Source: Serripes groenlandicus (lineage: Eukaryota > Mollusca > Bivalvia > Cardiida > Cardiidae). Taken from it: a stretch of DNA of 64,000 nucleotides. Of the stretch, positions 63,845 through 64,000 are shown piece after piece; position 1 is the stretch's first letter; each line of letters opens with the position of its first letter. The translations under genes and the position numbers were made by a program. The stretch is taken from contig JASEVX010000003.1 in the NCBI GenBank assembly GCA_031761405.1, positions 142,236,700-142,300,699 on the forward strand. Reading direction: 5' to 3'. The notes below the pieces were generated by a model. That model was not told where the DNA came from, did not search any database, and was given only the letters and a program-made list of their open reading frames with translations.

Positions 63845-64000
63845 TACCGTTCTCTGTATGCAGACGTATTTTGACGAATATGCAACAGAACTATGAAAAC
63901 AATGTAACAAATGGAGTAATTGCTTATAATAACAATTTCTCCTTTTGTCATAGAGTTTTACCTTTATTCAATAATACAACTTCCATTACTGGAGTACTAG
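63845..64000. mobile_element. Older TTAA MITE, cut by window edge
   Basis: TTACCGTTCTCTGTATGCAGACG start, ATGGAGTAATTGCTTATAATAAC centre. It runs to the end of the window. Confidence 0.6.

Noticed and set aside
1..64000. CRISPR arrays, operons, prophage or other prokaryotic systems
   Set aside because: The spaced repeats are eukaryotic MITEs, SINEs and minisatellites. The genes have spliceosomal introns, and no prokaryotic-type gene cluster is present.

Overview
The window is eukaryotic, AT-rich, non-coding-dense DNA. It looks like bivalve mollusc genome: tRNA-headed SINEs with molluscan-type tails, tandem-repeat elements carrying a GTCC/GTCT microsatellite and ~160-bp core units, and very heavy loading with short palindromic MITEs. 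The species cannot be named from sequence alone.

Only one well-supported gene is visible, on the + strand. I rebuilt 21 coding exons between 2709 and 53584 by reading splice sites and checking reading phase at every junction. They join into one open frame of about 550 codons that ends in TAG at 53582-53584. The first exon seen starts in mid-frame, so the start codon and promoter lie upstream of the window. Many exons are tiny (18-32 nt) and the introns are mostly transposon. The protein is charged and looks soluble. It has a His-rich symmetric exon, an Arg/Glu/Gln-rich stretch that is probably helical, and a PGGGAP motif. I do not recognise the family. The 3'UTR follows with two ATTAAA signals. 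From about 54.1 kb to 64 kb no convincing exon was found.

The dominant feature is one family of 230-bp MITEs with TTAACCCTTTCCC ends and TTAA target sites, resembling non-autonomous piggyBac-type elements. A younger subfamily (ends ..CCCTCATA) is present in about thirty recognisable copies, many exactly 230 bp long. Older, diverged relatives (ends ..CCCACATA) fill much of the remaining intron space. Some copies abut and share one TTAA. Four copies are flanked by unusually long direct repeats, two of them bounded by TTAA on both sides.

Other repeats are: a second MITE family (194 bp, with a 45-nt near-perfect hairpin), two further inverted-repeat elements, about a dozen SINE copies or fragments, several minisatellites (17, 24, 26, 29, 35, 36, 57, 69, 89 and 207 bp) and five tandem-core elements with units of about 145-170 bp. 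One of these (49.19-49.68 kb) carries three copies of a perfect palindromic nuclear-receptor site, AGGTCACAGTGACCT. A repeat-poor island at 12.8-14.6 kb holds a small minus-strand reading frame beside a GCGCATGCGC palindrome and may be a nested gene.
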